Shown in pieces: positions 45,154 through 55,809 of a stretch of 64,000 nucleotides of DNA. The notes under the pieces are model-generated. The model worked only from the letters and a program-made list of their open reading frames with translations, made no database searches and had not been told where the DNA came from. This DNA comes from Arachis hypogaea (Eukaryota > Streptophyta > Magnoliopsida > Fabales > Fabaceae): the NCBI RefSeq assembly GCF_003086295.3, contig NC_092054.1:36238393-36302392 (forward strand). The letters run 5' to 3'. The first letter of the stretch is position 1. The number at the start of each line of letters is the position of its first letter. A program made the translations under genes and the position numbers.

Positions 45154-45158
45154 GTGAG
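45154..45158. other. Target-site duplication of element D, left copy
   Basis: GTGAG, repeated at 52833-52837. Confidence 0.9.
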
Positions 45159-46676
45159 TGATAAACCACTATTTTATGGTTTATCTTATACTCAATTGAG
45201 TGGTTTTTATCAACTCTTTACCCACTTATTCATACTATTTGCATGTTTTACATTTTCCTTCCTGGTTTTGTGCTATGATTGAAAACATGCTTCTTTGATC
45301 TTATATTTGCTTATTATTAATCCTCTCTTATTACCATTAGATGTCTTGATATGTGTGTTAAGTGTTTTCAGAGATTACAGGGCAGGAATGGCTCAGAGGA
45401 TGGAAAGGAAGCATGCAAAAGTGGAAGGAATACAAGAAGTTGGAGAAACTGCTAAGCTGTCCAGCCTGACCTCTTCGCACTCAAACGGCTATAACTTTAG
45501 CTACAGAGGTCCAAACGACGCGGTTTTAGTTGCGTTGGAAAGCTAACATCCGGGGCTTCGATTTGATATATAATTTACCATAGCTTCCCCGAAGTTAGGC
45601 AACGCGAACGCATGAATGACGCGTCCGCATCGCATTTGCGAACCTCAACCCGCGCGGCCGCATGGACGACGCCTCCACGTCACTTGTCCGCGACCTGGAC
45701 GTAACAGAAATCGTAGGGGGCAATTTCTGGGCTGCTTTTGACCCAGTTTTCAGCCCAGAACACACAGATTAGAGGCTATAAAGTGGGGGAATGCATCCAT
45801 TCATAAGAGAACTCGCCAATTTTTACTTCCCATGAATTAGATTTAGTTTAGAGAGAGATTCTCTCTCTCTTTAGGATTAGGATTTAGATTTAGGATTTTT
45901 ATTCACTTTTAGGATTATCTCTTTTGATCAGGTTCAATATTCCTTTTATTTACTTTTGCAAGCTACTTTATGAATCTTTTCATGTTACAGATTACTCTTT
46001 TATTAATGTTGTTTGAGGTATTTCAGTTTAATATTGATTACTCTTATTCATGCTTTTGTTACTTTTACTCTGAAGACATTTTTATTCCAAGTAGATTTAT
46101 TTTTCTCCTTTTGGTCTTGGTTAAGAAATCAGTAACTCAGGAGTTATCCAATTCAACAGCATAATTGATAATTGTCATCTATGTTAATTGAATTGAACTT
46201 CCATAATCCCAATCTTTTCTTAGGAAATAAATAGGATTCGAAGATCAAACCAATTAATCCCTTGACCTTCCTTTATCTTAGTAAAGGTTAACAAAGTGGA
46301 ATTAGGATTCAACCATCATCATCATTGATAAGGATAGCTAGGATAGGACCTCTAATTTCTCATACCTTACCAAGAGTTTGCTTTACAGTATTTATCTATT
46401 TTCAATTGTCATTTAATTTACTTGCCATTAAATTACTCGTTCCTCATTCTTGAAACTCCAATTTTACAATCTCCATAACCAATAATAAGAACATACTTTC
46501 CTGCAGTTCCTTGAGAAGACGACCCGAGGTTAAATACTCGATTATTAATTTTAAGGGGTTTGTTACTTGTGACAACCAAAACGTTTGCACGAAAGGGATT
46601 TTTGTTGGTTTAGAAACTATATCTACAACGCGACTGTTTTTATGATATTCTCTACTGGCAAAAATCTCGCTCGTCA
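45159..46676 (+). repeat. 5' LTR of element D (1518 bp)
   Basis: Begins TGATAAACCACTATTTTATG (start hairpin GATAAACCA/TGGTTTATC) and ends CTCGCTCGTCA. TATAAAG at 45777-45783. CpG-rich ACGCG words lie at 45600-45690, where most differences from the 3' LTR are concentrated. An 83-codon frame is open at 45295-45546. Confidence 0.95.
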
Positions 46677-46679
46677 AAA

Positions 46680-46697
46680 TGGCACCGTTGCTGTGGA
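46680..46697 (+). promoter_or_regulatory. Primer-binding site of element D
   Basis: TGGCACCGTTGCTGTGGA, three bases after the 5' LTR, with three changes from the TGGCGCCGTTGCCGGGGA consensus. Confidence 0.85.
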
Positions 46698-46792
46698 ACT
46701 GCTAACGTGTGCCTTATTATTGGTTATTGTAAATATTTTTCTTTTGCTTGTTTATTTATTTTTGTTTTTCCTTTTTATTTTTATTTGCTACC

Positions 46793-48363
46793 ATGAATTC
46801 TCACCCCCTCGCTTTGAGTTTGGTTCTAATTTTGTTGAAGGAAATAGAAGTTACAGCAGGAATATGGGATCACATCAAGGTCAGACCAATCAAGGATGGA
46901 TGGAGCCAAGAGGATCTAATCAACCCTTTAGGCAACAACACCCTCCAAGATATCACGGACAACGACCATTCTACAATGCATCCCCAGCTGAAAGATATGG
47001 TGGACAACCTTGTAACTACCAACAAACCCCACCCCATGCCTATAGACCATCTTCTCAACATAACCTTGAACCACCACACTCACAAGCTTATCTTCACAAT
47101 TCGCCACCGTATGATCCTTTCCTACCCCAGTTCCAATCCAATCACCCCCAAGCACCACCACTTCCCTATGTTTCATGTCCAAATCCATCACCCAGAGAAT
47201 CAGAGGTTCGCCTCAAGGCAACAGTAAATAAACTTCAAACAACCATCCGACAATTGGAGCAAGCAGTAATTCAATTAGCTTCTAGACGCGCGAACATTCA
47301 AGGACCAACCACAGCCCCATGTGGACAATCTAATGAAGAGCGTAGCATGAAGGAGACACTAAAAACTCCAGTGGACAAGACAGAGCATGAATTCGTACTA
47401 GAACAAGTAGAAGAAGCTGTCATTGTACAAGAAGAAGAGTTGGTTGAAGATCTAGGAGACGCTGAACCTCCATGGGAATCCAGAGCTGAGGAGAACTCCG
47501 TCAAGGACGTTACAGTTGATGCTAAGGAGGATATTGCACAATCCCCAAGGCAAGTCGTTTATGAAGAACTAGACGGAATAACCCAGGACACAAATTCCCT
47601 TGATGATGATAGTCACAAGTCAAGTTCTCTTAGTAATGAACTTGCATCCGCAAGTGAATTCTTTGAGATCGAAGAATCTTTCCCAAGTGAATACGAAGAT
47701 GACGTGGAGGTAGATTTCTCTCAACCTCCAATCTATGACTCAAGTGATGAGGAAGACATAGAAGACTTTGACCAGGACTCAGATGCATTTGAAGAACCTT
47801 ACAAGGAAGTGGAGGAATTCACAGAAGAGCACAAGGGAGTAGAACTTACAGAACTACCAGAAACACCTTCCCCAAGGCCACTACTGCCTAATACAAGCTT
47901 CAAGTGGGTATAATCCTTAGCTTTAATCTTTACTTTTTCACTTGAATATAGTTTGCTTGAAACAGATGGCCAGCTTAGAGCTCTCTGCGGCTTTAAGAGT
48001 AAGAGGGAAATGGCTCGCACTCAGAGCTGGTGCACAAGGTTCAATAAGGTTCCACGCTTCAACTCGAAGTGCACGGATTGGTATCACGTTCAATCGAATG
48101 GATCTCGGAAAACGTTTGGTCATCTTGGTGAGAATCTAATTTCCAAACCGCCCGGATGGAAAAGTATAGATCAAAATGAAGGCAGATTTAGAACCAAAGT
48201 TTGGGATCCTGGAAAATATTCTGATATTCATCACCCCGGGAGCCTGAAAATCTGCTTGAAGCTGCTCAGAAGCTTCACATGCCTAGTTTGGGACCCCGGA
48301 GGCTGTTGGCATTCCAAACATTGGTGGAGATTTCTAGATGAATTTAAACATAAGCCACCATAA
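46793..48363 (+). pseudogene. Element A/D family ORF (D copy)
   Basis: Starts ATG 46793 (MNSHP), as in element A, but lacks one base near 46806, so the main part is in another frame, open to a TAA at 47911-47913. After that stop the same frame continues to 48363. Regions: Gln/Pro/Tyr-rich (QQTPPHAYRPSSQHNLEPP), a short helical stretch (KLQTTIRQLEQAVIQLASR), a long Asp/Glu-rich region (about 47390-47850), and a Cys/Trp-rich tail with VWDPG twice and HWWRFLDEFKHKPP. Where A reads TFKWVKF, D has FKWV then the stop. The family is not recognised; the composition of the first third recalls the tail of Athila gag. It probably served packaging or mobility of this non-autonomous family (inference). 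Confidence 0.65.
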
Positions 48364-48381
48364 TAGGAAGCTCATCTAATA

Positions 48382-48430
48382 TCCAACTTAAGGACTTTAA
48401 CTAAAAGTGCTAGGTGGGAGACAACCCACC
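48382..48430 (+). ncRNA. Two-hairpin motif after the element D ORF
   Basis: Arms TCC/GGA around AACTTAA (48382-48394), then arms GGTGGG/CCCACC around AGACAA (48413-48430). It starts about 20 nt after the ORF stop, as in A. Confidence 0.5.
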
Positions 48431-48577
48431 ATGGTATGATCGTTCCTTTTGCAATTTTAATTTTATTTAGTTTTGTTTGTTTTTGAATTTTATTTTTATT
48501 TTATTGAACCTAGAATCATGCATAGCATTCACATTAAGCATTGCATTCTGCATATTGCATTAAAAAAAAAAAAGCAC

Positions 48578-49130
48578 GCACGCGACGCGGCAGCGTCGCT
48601 GACGCGTCCGCATCACCAGTGCAATGGGAAGAAAAGAAAACGAACAGAAAGTCACGCGAGAGCGTGGCTGGAGGCGTGCAAATGGCACAAATCGTCCCAC
48701 GCGACTGCATCGCTGATGCGACTGCGTCACATGGGAATAATGGCCTCCCACGCGATCGCGTGCCCCACGCGGCCGCGTGACCAAGATTTCGACGTCAAAG
48801 TGGTGCACACCCGAAAGTTGTGCGAGAGTGGTCATGGATTGGTGCTGAACGCATAATCCTTCCCACGTGGCCACGTGACCCACGCGACCGTGTCATATTC
48901 CTCTAAAGCCCACTCACGCGATCGCATGCCCCATGTGATCGCGTCACTTAAAATTTGGCACTAATATGATTTTGAACAGAGAGTTGTGCGAGCGCGAGGC
49001 TGCCCTCGCGCCAGTAGCATAAACTGTGTCACGCGACCGCGTGACTGACGCGACCGCGTCAATCAGTTTAAGCGCAAGCCGCGCGACCGCGTGCCCCACG
49101 CGACCGCGTCACTTGCGCCGCACAGCTTAT
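48578..49130. repeat. CpG-dense ACGCG/CGCGT repeat array, element D
   Basis: Words such as CACGCGACCGCGTGACT and ACGCGATCGCGTG are repeated in both orientations. The array has the same place and style as 13108-13650. Frames over it (for example 48473-48856) are repeat artefacts. Confidence 0.85.
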
Positions 49131-49684
49131 CCTAATTTGCCAAATATCTTATCTTTTCTCCCTTAATCTTAATTTTTCCTCCTTCCTTTCTTACTTACTT
49201 CTTCTCCCCTTCTTTCCCTTCTCATTCTTCTTATCTTTTATTTTATTTTACTTATTTTATTTGCATATTTCATTCATTGCATTTTAATTTTGTTCATATT
49301 TTTATTTTTCTTTTCTAAATTTATTGTTTTACCATTGGTGTTAAAATTTTCTTATTCAACTGTTGTATCTTGAATTATTTTGGTGCTTCGTGACTTGTTT
49401 TACACTCTGGGATGATATTAATTATTTGCCAATGCCAATCTTTTATGATATTTGCACTTCAAATTGCATTGACATGAACTTATATTGATATTTCATTATC
49501 CACACTCCTCCCCTTTGTTGCATATTCTGCACCACTGGTATGCCATGACTTCTATTGTTTTCTCACGTACATGTTGAAGCTTCCATGTAAATGAGACCCT
49601 TTTCATTTGGCATTAACCCACCCATACTTCATTTATTTTCTTATCTCTATTACTGGGTTATCTTTCTTCCCTTTTTCTTTCAGG
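49131..49684 (+). other. Non-coding region between the CpG array and the small ORF, element D
   Basis: T-rich DNA with no gene. It ends in a strong pyrimidine tract and TTTCAG (49661-49683), which looks like a 3' splice site. Confidence 0.5.
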
Positions 49685-49765
49685 ATGGCCACCCGGAAGG
49701 GAAGCGGAAGACGTTTACATGAGGAGACAGACAACTCCATCTGCACAATCCTTAGAGAAAAGTAA
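49685..49765 (+). CDS. 26-codon ORF after a splice-acceptor-like site, element D
   Basis: ATG directly follows the pyrimidine tract and CAG. The peptide is short and basic (MATRKGSGRRLHEETDNS). Element A has the same acceptor-like context but CTG instead of ATG, and a longer open frame. It may be the start of a spliced small ORF in intact relatives; evidence is weak. Confidence 0.3.
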   Translation: MATRKGSGRRLHEETDNSICTILREK

Positions 49766-49802
49766 CAGTTAAAACAACCCGTCCACCTGCAAATCTCAGC
49801 AT

Positions 49803-49844
49803 GCACCGAGGACGGTGCAATCTTTAAGTGTGGGAAGGTCGATA
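49803..49844 (+). promoter_or_regulatory. Hairpin and internal polypurine-tract-like copy, element D
   Basis: A hairpin with arms GCACCG/CGGTGC (49803-49818) is followed by TTTAAGTGTGGGAAGGTCGA (49823 on). The latter repeats the true polypurine tract and LTR start at 51301-51322 with two mismatches in 22. Confidence 0.6.
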
Positions 49845-49859
49845 CCGATCTCCATGAGT

Positions 49860-51300
49860 TAGTACCTTTCTGTTTCAACACCAATGTTTAAATTTTCTTT
49901 GTTAAATTAGTTATTGCACTTGCATATTTGTTTGATTTTATGCATTTAGTTACTACTTGGTTAAAGTAATAAAATTCTTTTAAGACCCTATCTTTGAAAA
50001 ATTTCAATAATTTAAATTGAAAAAAAAATTTTATGTTAAAACTTGTTTGAAGTTGTATGTGGAACATGATTTTTAAGCCAAAGAACACACAACCTGTGAG
50101 ATTTTGAGCTTATTTACATGGTTACATTATTTAACCATAAATTTTTATTCTTGTGTGTTTTCTTCTCTATAATTACAATCTTTGCTTTGTTCCATTCTAT
50201 ATGTCCATTATTTAGTGTATTTACATGCTTGCATATGATTGAGGCCATTACTTGTTATTAGCTCACTTATCCCAAATAAGCCTACCTTTTACATCACCCT
50301 TGTTAGCCACCTTGAGCCTTTTTATCCCCATTTATTCTGTTCTATAACCACATCACTAGCCTTAAGCAGAAAAATAATTAAATATCCCAATTGAATCTTT
50401 GGTTAGCTTAAGATAGAGATTGTGTATCAATTAAGTGTGGGGAAATTATGGGAACATGGGTTCATAAGGGAATGTGTTAAGTTTTTACTTTGATAAAATA
50501 TTGGGAATTTGGGTACTTACTCATGTGAGACCAGAAAAATTAAAAATCCATGTGCATTGATAAGTTATGTTTATTTTTCAGCTTTAAAAAAAAAGAGAGA
50601 GAGAGAGAAAGAGAAAAAGAAAAGAAAAAGAGCAAATTAAATAAGGGGACAAAATTACCCCAATGTTAAGTTAATAAAAAAAAATAAAAATCAATGCACA
50701 TGTGATAAATTAAAAAAAAAAGTTGATACATGAGTATGTGATGTAAAAATGGGAATCTTGGGTAGCTAGGCATGAATTTAAAAGTATATAAAGTATATGT
50801 ATATTAGGTGAGAGCTTAGGTTAATTAAAGATTTATATTATAGCTCACTTGGCCATACATATATCCTTACCTTTACCTCAGCCCCATTACAACCTTGAAA
50901 AGACCTCATGATGTTTGCATTGGTACATTAAATATTTGTTGATTAGTTAGATGAAGAACAAGGTTTAGAAAGCATGACTAGAGAAGAGTAGAGTGAATAA
51001 CCCTTTACACTTGAGAGATTAGAGTGATATACACTACCAGTGAGGGTTCAATGCTTGATTCTATGTTCCCTGCTTTCATGAGCTGTCTTCTTACAAGTTT
51101 ACTTGCTTTTTATTGTACGATTTGAATTAGTGGAAATTGGTTTTTATTTGTCTTGGAGAACTTGTTTACTTTTAAACCAAGTAGGTAGAAACATTTTGCA
51201 TGTAGTTGCATTCATATAGATAGGATTGCATTTCATACATCCTACCATTCCTCTTCATCTTTATAGCTTCTCTTGAGCTTAGCATGAGGACATACTATTG
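49860..51300 (+). other. Non-coding 3' region of element D
   Basis: No gene. It contains a GA-rich stretch near 50590-50635 and AT-rich low-complexity DNA. Homologous to 10978-12360. Confidence 0.6.
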
Positions 51301-51317
51301 TTTAAGTGTGGGGAGGT

Positions 51318-52832
51318 TGATAAACCACTATTTTATGGTTTATCTTGTACTCAATTGAGTGGTTTTTATCAACTCTTTACCCACTTATTCATACTATTTG
51401 CATGTTTTACATTTTCCTTCCTGGTTTTGTGCTATGATTGAAAACATGCTTCTTTGATCTTATATTTGCTTATTATTAATCCTCTCTTATTACCATTAGA
51501 TGCCTTGATATGTGTGTTAAGTGTTTTCAGAGATTACAGGGCAGGAATGGCTCAGAGGATGGAAAGGAAGCATGCAAAAGTGGAAGGAATACAAGAAGTT
51601 GGAGAAACTGCCAAGCTGTCCAGCCTGACCTCTTCGCACTCAAACGGCTATAACTTTAGCTACAGAGGTCCAAACGACGCGGTTCTAGTTGCGTTGGAAA
51701 GCTAATGTCCGGGGCTTCGATTTGATATATATTTTGCCATAGCTGCGCCGAAGTCAGGTGACGCGAACGCGTGAATGATGCGTCCGCATCGCATCTGCGA
51801 ACCTCAACCCGCGCGGCTGCATGGACTACGCCTCTGCGTCACTTGCCCGCGACCTGGACGTAACAAAAATCGCAGGGGGCAATTTCTGGGCTGCTTTTGA
51901 CCCAGTTTTCAGCCCAGAACACACAGATTAGAGGCTATAAAGTGGGGGAATGCATCCATTCATAAGAGAGCTCGCCAATTTTTACTTTCCATGAATTAGA
52001 TTTAGTTTAGAGAGAGATTCTCTCTCTTTAGGATTAGGATTTAGATTTAGGATTTTTATTCACTTTCAGGATTATCTCTTTTGATCAGGTTCAATATTCC
52101 TTTTATTTACTTTTGCAAGCTACTTTATGAATCTTTTCATGTTACAGATTACTCTTTTATTAATGTTATTTGAGGTATTTCAATTTTATATTGATTACTC
52201 TTATTCATGCTATTGTTACTTTTACTCTGAAGACATTTTTATTCCAAGTAGATTTATTTTTCTCCTTTTGGTCTTGGTTAAGAAATCAGTAACTCAAGAG
52301 TTATCCAATTCAACAGCATAATTGATAATTGTCATCTATGTTAATTGAATTGAACTTCCATAATCCCAATCTTTTCTTAGGAAATAAATAGGATTCGAAG
52401 ATCAAACCAATTAATCCCTTGACCTTCCTTTATCTTAGTAAAGGTTAACAAAAGTGGAATTAGGATTCAACCATCATCATCATTGATAAGGATAGCTAGG
52501 ATAGAACCTCTAATTTCTCATACCTTACCAAGAGTTTGCTTTACAGTATTTATCTATTTTCAATTGCCATTTAATTTACTTGCCATTAAATTACTCGTTC
52601 CTCATTCTTGAAACCCCAATTTTACAATCTCCATAACCAATAATAAGAACATACTTCCATGCAGTTCCTTGAGAAGACGACCCGAGGTTAAATACTCGGT
52701 TATCAATTTTAAGGGGTTTGTTACTTGTAACAACCAAAAAGTTTGCACGAAAGGAATTTTTGTTGGTTTAGAAATTATATCTACAACGCGACTGTTTATG
52801 GTATTCTTTACTGGCAAAAATCTCGCTCGTCA
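51318..52832 (+). repeat. 3' LTR of element D (1515 bp)
   Basis: Preceded by the polypurine tract TTTAAGTGTGGGGAGGT (51301-51317). TATAAAG at 51936-51942. Followed by GTGAG. The 83-codon frame 51454-51705 is open. Confidence 0.95.
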
Positions 52833-53084
52833 GTGAGGTAGGTGGGGTTTAATGATGGATGGATGTGAGTGGTGAAGAGGATATGGGGAAGAGGGTAGGA
52901 TTTTATAGGTGAAGGGTATTTAGGGAAGAGTTTTTGATGGGATTGGTCAATGGTGTTTGGGAAAGAGTGTTATGACAAGGTGTGAAGAGGAGAGAAGAAG
53001 AGGTGGGTAGGTGGGGATCCTATGGGTTTCACAGATCCTGAGATGTCAAGGAATTCGAGTCCTTGCACCATTCTGGCATTCAAA

Positions 53085-53310
53085 CGCCTATTCTATGCTG
53101 ATTCTGGCGTTTAACGCCAGCTCTGCTACCTTTTCTGGCGTTAAACGCCACTCTTCTGCCCATTTTTGGCGTTTAACGCCAGCCTATGCCAGACAGCCTT
53201 TTTCTGATATTAAACGCCCAGAGTGATGCCCATTCTGGCGTTTAACGCTCAGAATACTGCCAGACTGGGCGTTAAACGCACATTTTGCTATCCTTACTGG
53301 CGTTTAAACG
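53085..53310. repeat. TTTAACGCCA palindrome cluster in element E
   Basis: Seven to nine copies of the near-palindrome CTGGCGTTTAACGCCAG, complete or partial, between the gag-protease region and the D insertion point. It is unlike the palindromes of B and C in sequence but similar in kind. Confidence 0.85.
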
Positions 53311-53461
53311 CCAGTAAGCTTGTCCTCCAAGGTGTGCTATTTTTCATGCTGTTTTTCATTTCGTTTTTTATTTTTCAGTTGTTTTTGTGACTTCACATGA
53401 TCATCAACCTAAAGAAAACATAAAATAGCAATGGAAAACAAATAAATATAATTAAATAACA

Positions 53462-53508
53462 TTGGGTTGCCTCCCAACAAGCACTTCTTTAATGTCAATA
53501 GCTTGACA
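53462..53508 (-). ncRNA. Two-hairpin motif of element E
   Basis: Hairpin 1 arms TGTCA/TGACA around AGCTAT (53493-53508); hairpin 2 arms TTGGG/CCCAA around AGGCAA (53462-53477). It lies just after the remaining protease, as if the pol deletion joined protease directly to the post-pol region. Confidence 0.55.
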
Positions 53509-53527
53509 GTGAAGCTTTTAGAGAGCT

Positions 53528-55809
53528 TCACAGAGACTCAAAGCTTGGTGATGACCTCCCAACATCAAACTTAGAAGTTGAGTGTGGGGGATCTGTTTGA
53601 CTCTGTATTGAGGGAAGCTTTTCATGCTTCCTCTCCATGGTTACAGAAGAAGATCCTTGAGCCTTAAACACAAGGTAGTCCTCATTCAATTGCAGGACTA
53701 ACTCTCCTCTATCCACATTAATCACAGCTCTTGCTGTGGCTAGGAAGGGTCTTCCAAGGATGATAAATTCATTTTCATCCTTCCCAGTGTCTAAGATTAT
53801 GAAGTCAGCAGGGATGTAATAGCCTTCAACCTTCACTAAGACATCCTCTACAAGTCCATAAGCCTATTTCCTTGAATTGTCTACCATCTCTAGTGAGATT
53901 CTTGCAGCTTGCACCTCAAAGATCCCTAGTTTTTCCATATAGAGAGGGGCATGAGGTTTATGCTTGACCCAATGTCACACAGAGCTTTCTTAAAGGTCAT
54001 GGTGCCTATGGTACAGGGTATTAAGAACTTTCCAGGATCCTGTTTCTTCTAAGGTAATTTTAGTTGAACCAGATCATTTAGTTCATTAATGAGCAATGGA
54101 GGTTCATCCTCCCAAGTCTCATTACCAAATAAGTTGGCATTCAGCTTCATGATTGCTCCCAGATATTGAGCAACTTGCTCTTCAGCAATATCTTCATCCT
54201 CTTCAGAGGAAGAATACTCATCAGAGCTCATGAATGGCAATAGTAAGTTCAATGGAATCTCTATGGTCTCTATATGAGCCTCAGATTCCTTTGGTTCCTC
54301 ATGAGAGAACTCCTTGGAGGCTAGTGGACGTCCATTGAGGGCTTCCTCAGTGGAAATCACTGCCTTTTCTTCCTCTCCAGGTTCGACCATGTTGGTTATA
54401 GTTATGGCCTTGCACTCTCTTTTTGGATTCTCTTCTGTAATGCTTGGGAGAAAGCTAGGAGGGATTTCAGTGACTCTTTTACTCAGCTGACCCACTTGTG
54501 CCTCCAAATTTCTAATGGAGGACCTTGCTTCAGTCATGAAGCTGAGAGTGGTCTTAGATAGATCAGAGACTACAGTTGCTAAGTCAGAGTCGCTCTGCTT
54601 AGAATTCTCTGTCTGTTGCTGAAAATATGATGGAAAATATTTGCTATTGCCAAACCGGTTTCTTCCACCATTATTATTATTATTGAAGCCTTGATTAGGC
54701 TTCTGTTTATCCTTCCATGAGAGATTAGGATGATTCCTCCATGAAGGATTATAGGTGTTTCCATAGGATTCTCCCATGTAATTCACCTCTTCCATTGTAG
54801 GATTCTCAAGGTCATAGGCTTCTTCAGAAGAAGAAGCCTCCTTAGTACTGCCTGATGCAACTTGCATTCTAGACAAACTCTGAGAAATCATATTGACTTG
54901 CTGAGTTAATATTTTATTCTGAGCCAATATTACATTCAGAGTATCAATCTCAAGAACTCCTTTCTTCTAAGTTGTCCCATTATTCACAGAATTTCTTTCA
55001 GAAGTGTACATGAATTGGTTATTTGCAACCATTTTAATGAGTTCCTGGGCTTCTGTAGGCATCTTCCTCGGATGAAGAGATCCTCCAGCAGAGTGGTCCA
55101 ATGACATCTTGGACAATTCAGACAGACCATCATAGAATATACATATGATGCTCCATTCTGAAAACGTGTCAGAAGGACACCTTCTGATCAATTGCTTGTA
55201 TCGTTCTCAAGCTTCATAAAGGGATTCACCTTCCTTCTGTCTGAAGGTTCGGACTTCCACTCTAAGCTTGCTTAACTTTTGAGGTAAAAAGAATTTGGCC
55301 AAGAAAGCATTGACCAACATTTCCCAAGAGTTTAGGCTATCTTTAGGTTGTGAGTCCAACCATGTCCTAGCTCTGTCTCTTACAGCAAAGGGAAAAAGCA
55401 TAAATCTGTAGACCTCAGGATTAACCGCATTGGTCTTAACAGTGTCACAGATTTGCAAGAATTCAGCTAAAAACTGATGAGGATCTTCCAATGGAAGTCC
55501 ATGAAACTTGCAATTCTGCTGCATCAGAGAAACTAATTGAGGCTTAAGCTCAAAGTTGTTTGCTCTAATTGCAGGAATTGAGATGCTCCTTTCACAGAAG
55601 TCAGAAGAGGGTGCAATAAAGTCACCAAGCATCTTCCTTGCATCTCCACCATTGTTGTTGGGTTCGGCCATCTCTTCTTCTTTTTCGAAAAAATCTGTCA
55701 GGTCCTCTCCAGAGTGTTGTGCTTTAGCTTCTCTTAGCTTCCTCTTTGGAGTCCTTTCAGGTTCCGGATTAGCTTCAACAAGAATATTCTTATCCTTGCT
55801 CCTGCTCAT
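53528..55809 (-). pseudogene. gag-pro: Gag and protease of element E, broken
   Basis: ATG at 55809 (MSRSKDKNILVEANPEPERT). Gag landmarks are [46 protein letters not shown] and FYDGLSELSKMSLDHSAGGS. The same frame holds TGA at 55207-55209 (in place of the Trp of YEAWERYK), TAG at 54967 and TAG at 54049. The protease ([33 protein letters not shown]) has a frameshift near 53945 and a TAG at 53864-53866. Nearly all stops fit C-to-T or G-to-A change of CAG or TGG codons. There is no RT after the protease. It is close kin to the gag of element F. Confidence 0.85.

Larger units (their letters stand above)
45159..52832 (+). mobile_element. Element D: complete non-autonomous LTR retrotransposon, same family as A
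   Basis: 7674 bp, LTRs 45159-46676 and 51318-52832, TSD GTGAG, primer-binding site, polypurine tract and a family-specific ORF. No gag-pol enzymes. It is inserted in element E in opposite orientation. Being uninterrupted, it is the reference for reading element A. Confidence 0.95.
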
